Shown: positions 60,701-64,000 of the stretch, piece by piece | How positions within the stretch are numbered: the first letter of the stretch is position 1 | Layout: every line of letters starts with the position of its first letter | Source: Nocardia alni | Lineage (GTDB): Bacteria > Actinomycetota > Actinomycetes > Mycobacteriales > Mycobacteriaceae | DNA length: 64,000 bases | Assembly: GCF_019038435.1 (NCBI RefSeq) | Contig: NZ_JAGPOX010000004.1 | Span: 1-64,000, forward strand | Direction of reading: 5' to 3' | Program-made: the position numbers and the translations under genes | Notes under the pieces: generated by a model | The model's input: only the letters and a program-made list of their open reading frames with translations | The model's database searches: none | Told to the model about the DNA's origin: nothing

Positions 60701-60916
60701 CGGAGTGGCCCGGATGCGTCCGTGATCGAGATTCCCCATAAGCTGCTCGGCTTCCTGGAACGGGGAACCTGCCTCGGCTCTCCGCTCACCGATACCGGGC
60801 GCGGTACGTTCACTCTCAGCGGTCCCGGTGACCGATCAGGAAGCCCTGAGCCAAATGGATTTGCCCGAGCACGAGACCGCCATCGAAGTCAGCATGGGAA
60901 AGGAAACCCGGCCTGT

Positions 60917-61456
60917 ATGAAACTCGTCCAGGGCGAGGAATTCATCGGCCTCTTCCGATCCGGTGAATGGAAACAAGCCTTCCATCTGGAAACTCAGGAC
61001 GAGTACCACGTCGCCGATGAAGCAGAGCCGTTTCGGAAGTTCCTTGCGAGCGAACCGGACGACTACGAATGGTGCCGCTCCTGGGACGACCTGATCAAGG
61101 AGGTGACGTCGACCGGCAGGCAGGTGCACCGGGTGCGATTGGTCAGCGTGCCGCACGTGGACTACACCCGGTTCGGGCTCACCATCGCCCCGTTGAACAT
61201 CGAGGCGGGCGAGGAGATCAAGTGGCTTCCCCGCCCCCTGATCGACGCGGCCGAGTTGGCCGGTGATGACTACTGGTTGTTCGATGACCGCCTGGTCGTC
61301 TTCGTCACCTTCACAGACGATGGTGACTTCGGCGGGTTCGCTGTGACCGACGATCCGGTGATCGCGGCTCATTGCACTGTTGTTCGGGACACGGTGTGGG
61401 GCCTCGGCATCCCGCACGCCGACTACATTGGGAGCGACTACGCTGCTGCCAAGTGA
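60917..61456 (+). CDS. DUF6879 family protein
   Basis: A 179-residue protein: FIGLFRSGEWKQAFHLETQD, then RQVHRVRLVSVPHVDYTRFG, DDYWLFDDRLVVFVTF and AADY-like end, as in DUF6879. These proteins are typically encoded with an XRE regulator, as here. The ATG overlaps the stop of a short upstream frame (60828-60920, 30 residues) that I could not assign. Function unknown. Confidence 0.78.
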   Translation: MKLVQGEEFIGLFRSGEWKQAFHLETQDEYHVADEAEPFRKFLASEPDDYEWCRSWDDLIKEVTSTGRQVHRVRLVSVPHVDYTRFGLTIAPLNIEAGEEIKWLPRPLIDAAELAGDDYWLFDDRLVVFVTFTDDGDFGGFAVTDDPVIAAHCTVVRDTVWGLGIPHADYIGSDYAAAK

Positions 61457-61718
61457 CCAGCTCCAGCGTTCGTGACGCCAGAAAGGCGTTATGCGCCCGG
61501 CTTCGGGATCTCCGCAAACGCGGGCCTCTGGCGTCCAGCTGGCCGAACTGACCGGCTGGCACTCCTCGAAAGTATCGAAGATCGAGAGCGGCAAGCAGAC
61601 ACCAGCCGAAGCCGACATCCGGACGCTGCTCGAGCAGGCCGTGGTTGGCGAAGCAGCCCGCGGCCTGATCGGCAAGGCCATGGGGCGACGGCGGCCACGA
61701 TCCGAGGGTGAGGTGTAA
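61453..61718 (+). pseudogene. XRE-type helix-turn-helix gene with a frameshift
   Basis: A GTG overlaps the DUF6879 stop (GTGA) and reads RDARKALCARLRDLRKR, the usual start of these regulators. The HTH itself, SGVQLAELTGWHSSKVSKIE then SGKQTPAEADIRTLLEQA, continues in a different frame from about 61527. One missing base near 61520-61530 explains it. The normal C-terminal effector domain (DUF5753 in relatives) is also absent. Confidence 0.65.
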
Positions 61719-62166
61719 TTCGCTGCCTCACCGCGCCGCCATCATCACCAAGAATTCCCGAACTTTGGGCACCGTGGCATCCAGACGAATATCTCCGACA
61801 ATGCCATCGAGCATGGATTGCAGCCGCGTCGAGGTTGGGTGCGATCACTTGGACGTTGCCGTATGCCAACGCCTTTCGGCGCATCCGTGCGTCACGCCAC
61901 CCGAGTTACCGCCATCGGGAAGGGCTCCGCGAGATCCCCGAATCTCGACCTGCCGTCCCCCGCCAGCGTCCTATCGCCTGTGGCGTCGGACACTGGGGCG
62001 ACCAAATCCGGCCGCCATGTCCTTCGGTCGCTTGTGACCTGATCATCGAAAACGATGAGCAGAGCATTGGCCCCCAACTCCAGCGATGTACTGATGATTT
62101 GCTCGGCGACCTGTTCCAGCAGCTTGACCCGCCCATGGCCCAGCTAAAGGGCGAGGCCGACATCGA
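61719..62166. other. About 450 bp of degenerate sequence
   Basis: No intact gene. On the minus strand, pieces in different frames look coding: VKLLEQVAEQIISTSLELGA then NALLIVFDDQV (about 62010-62125), and MLDGIVGDIRLDATVPKVRE then FLVMMAAR and stop (61736-61815). They may be parts of one decayed gene that I cannot name. Confidence 0.4.
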
Positions 62167-64000
62167 TCAGCGACTCGGATGTGCCTCCGGGTCAACGATA
62201 TCGACCTGGGAATCGAATTCGTAGGTGCTCAAGGCGCGACGCACCGATGCCGCACCGGCGCTGAGTTCGTTTGTGTCCCCGAACAACTCGATGATCACGC
62301 GCAACCGGCGCCCGGTATTGTCCACTCGCACCTCGCTGCGCACACCGTCCGGGAAGGCGGACGCGACGCGGGCATGGACCTCACGTTCGGTCGCCATGAT
62401 GCGCAGCGCGGGCTTGGCCAGCTTGCCGACGGCGGTGAGGGGCAGTTCGTCGAGCACGATCACCTCGACGGGCGTGGCCGCACGCTCTTGCACGTGCTCG
62501 CGGCAGAATTCCATCAGCTCACCGGGTTCGACCGACGTGCCAGCGTGCAGTTGCACGTAGGCGATCGGGAGTTCTCCCTTCGTCGCGTCCGGTTTGCCCA
62601 CGGCCGCAACGAGTTCCACTGCGGGATGCCGGTCGAGGGCGTACTCGATCTCGCGAGGATCGATATTGTGGCCGCCGCGGATGATCAGATCTTTGGCTCG
62701 GTTGGACACCCAGACGTAGCCGTCCTCGTCGACGCTGCCGATGTCGCCGCTGTCCACCCATTTCTGCCCGTCGGGCATGCCGGTGACGAACAGGCCGGCG
62801 TTGAGGTCCTCGTTGAGGTAGCCCCGGCCGATGCTGACTCCGCCGACCAGCAGGGCCCCTCGCTCGTTCGGTCCGCATACCCGCACCACGTTGTGGTTCT
62901 CGTCGAGTTCGACCGCGGCGACCCGGCAGAACGGCAGGGGCCGCCCCGCCGATCCGATGCGGGGTTCGCGGTCGTCGTTCGGGTGGCCGGTCATGGTGCC
63001 GTGCACCTCGGTCATGCCCCAGTTCTCCCGGAGCCAGACGCCGAAACGCTCGTGGAAGGCACGTACCAGTTCCGTGGGCACCGTACTGCCCCCGACGTGG
63101 AAGTTCGCGACCCGATGTCCGGCGGAGTCGGCGCCGGGCGCGCTGAGCAGCGCCTGCGCGGTGGTCGGGGTGGACATCACCGAGGTCATCCGGAAATGGC
63201 GTGCGATGGTCCAGAACTCCTCGACGACCTGTTTGTTGCGGAAGCCCTCCGAGGTGAGGGTGAGCAGGGTCTGCCCGTACAGCAGGCATCGCAGCCCGAG
63301 GGAAACGCTGCCGCCGCAATGAAAATTCGGCATGCCGTGTCCCACCACACCGTCCGGCTCCGGCCCCATCAGAGCGCCGACGTTCCAGGTCACGGCCAAC
63401 TGACCGAACTGCGTCATCCGGACGAGTTTCGGCGTTCCCGTCGTTCCCCCGGTGGGCATCATGACCGCGTCGCGGTGCGGATCGGTGTCGCGGTCGAAGG
63501 TGAAGCCCTGTCCGGCGTACTGCGCCATCGCGGTGACGAGGTCGTCCGGACCGCAGTCGCCGACGTAGAAGACCGTCCGCAGGCTCGGGACGGCGCGCCG
63601 AAGGACCTCGATGTCGCCGCCGCAGCGGGCCGCGATCACCTCGCGGGTGGTTACCAGTGTGGTGCATCGGGTGTCGTTCATGATCCGGATCACCGCCGGC
63701 ACCTCGAGGAAGGGGTTCAGCGGCACCGCGACTCCGGCCGTCGCCCCTCCCCAGATCGAGAAGAGCCCTTCGGGCAGCATCGGCAGCAGCACCGCCACCA
63801 CGCTGGGTGCGCCACCGGCGGCATGGTGGAATACGTTCGCGGTCTGCTCGACCGCCTCGACGAGTTCCCGGTAGGTCACCGTCCGAACCGGTTCGAGGAG
63901 ATTCGGCGGTTCCAGCGCGATGATCGCGCTCTTGTCCGGGTGTTCCGCCGCGGTGGCGCGGAATGTGTCGTAGAAGGTGGCCCCGGTGCGCAATTCGTCA
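62167..64000 (-). CDS. Acyl-CoA synthetase (FadD-like), 5' end outside the window
   Basis: At least 611 residues; the frame is open at the right edge (…DELRTGATFYDTF), so the start lies beyond 64000. Adenylate-forming motifs: MMPTGGTTGTPKLVRMTQFG (P-loop), LRENWGMTEVHGTMTGHP, DSGDIGSVDEDGYVWVSNRA, KDLIIRGGHNIDPREIE and the catalytic Lys in LPLTAVGKLAKPAL. It extends about 80 residues past that Lys with an unrecognised tail. It is separated from the main catabolic cluster by the island, so a link is uncertain. Confidence 0.85.
   Translation of the reverse strand, partial: DELRTGATFYDTFRATAAEHPDKSAIIALEPPNLLEPVRTVTYRELVEAVEQTANVFHHAAGGAPSVVAVLLPMLPEGLFSIWGGATAGVAVPLNPFLEVPAVIRIMNDTRCTTLVTTREVIAARCGGDIEVLRRAVPSLRTVFYVGDCGPDDLVTAMAQYAGQGFTFDRDTDPHRDAVMMPTGGTTGTPKLVRMTQFGQLAVTWNVGALMGPEPDGVVGHGMPNFHCGGSVSLGLRCLLYGQTLLTLTSEGFRNKQVVEEFWTIARHFRMTSVMSTPTTAQALLSAPGADSAGHRVANFHVGGSTVPTELVRAFHERFGVWLRENWGMTEVHGTMTGHPNDDREPRIGSAGRPLPFCRVAAVELDENHNVVRVCGPNERGALLVGGVSIGRGYLNEDLNAGLFVTGMPDGQKWVDSGDIGSVDEDGYVWVSNRAKDLIIRGGHNIDPREIEYALDRHPAVELVAAVGKPDATKGELPIAYVQLHAGTSVEPGELMEFCREHVQERAATPVEVIVLDELPLTAVGKLAKPALRIMATEREVHARVASAFPDGVRSEVRVDNTGRRLRVIIELFGDTNELSAGAASVRRALSTYEFDSQVDIVDPEAHPSR

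Noticed and set aside
60828..60920. 30-residue frame overlapping the DUF6879 start
   Set aside because: Stop/start overlap is suggestive, but the peptide has no recognisable feature and lies in degraded sequence.
1..64000. CRISPR arrays, tRNA or rRNA genes
   Set aside because: No regular repeat-spacer pattern and no cloverleaf or rRNA-like segment was noticed on reading.

Overview
The window is GC-rich and almost gap-free, with many 4-bp stop/start overlaps and a dense set of FadE, EchA, FadD and MaoC genes. It also has an EspR homologue, an EspC-like type VII secretion (T7SS) partner, a mycothiol-type isomerase fold and an F420-type luciferase-like oxidoreductase. Together these point to a mycolic-acid actinobacterium, most likely Nocardia or a close relative. 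All names come from reading motifs and family signatures by eye; no database search was possible.

Region 1 (1-22.6 kb) is mixed housekeeping and stress genes. It holds a methyltransferase cut by the left edge, DUF2218, and a FAD disulfide reductase-like enzyme. Next is a three-gene cassette: an EspC-like protein, a large protein ending in a calpain-like cysteine protease domain, and a small candidate immunity gene. A sulfonate-type ABC transporter with an arylsulfotransferase-like enzyme follows; its permease is frameshifted, and it lies divergent to a LacI regulator. Then come two AraC regulators, an EspR-like protein, a SigF/SigB-type sigma factor, secreted proteins, and a stress block (DUF6328, DUF2795, clade-2 catalase, small basic protein) with SigF-like promoter matches.

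Region 2 (22.7-51 kb) is a large CoA-dependent catabolic cluster. It has two MenB/BadI-type ring hydrolases, a BadH-like dehydrogenase, four acyl-CoA dehydrogenases, three crotonases and a thiolase. It also has a CoA-transferase, two complete acyl-CoA ligases, two MaoC systems, a thioesterase, a CitE-like lyase, an ACAD10-type kinase and an MFS exporter. Seven copies of a TGGTNNGACCA-like palindrome precede most of its transcription units, and one overlaps the start region of the cluster's GntR/FadR regulator. I infer a pathway for an alicyclic carboxylic acid: activation, ring dehydrogenation and hydration, oxidation to a cyclic beta-ketoacyl-CoA, hydrolytic ring opening, then beta-oxidation.

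Region 3 (51-62.2 kb) is an accessory island. A DUF1295 membrane enzyme and an EXPERA-like protein are followed by about 1 kb of gene relics carrying a 34-bp perfect palindrome. Next is an unusual tightly coupled set: an alanine-dehydrogenase/methyltransferase fusion, a second methyltransferase, a stand-alone class-I lysyl-tRNA-synthetase-like protein without an anticodon domain, and an S-adenosylmethionine-decarboxylase homologue. It ends in a broken sugar-kinase gene. On the opposite strand are an atypical M20 peptidase, an XRE regulator and an ASCH protein. I see no NRPS, PKS or RiPP gene, so this looks like an uncharacterised small-molecule pathway and is the best candidate for new biology here. 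A DUF6879/HTH pair (HTH frameshifted) and degenerate DNA follow.

The right edge (62.2-64 kb) is an acyl-CoA ligase cut by the window.
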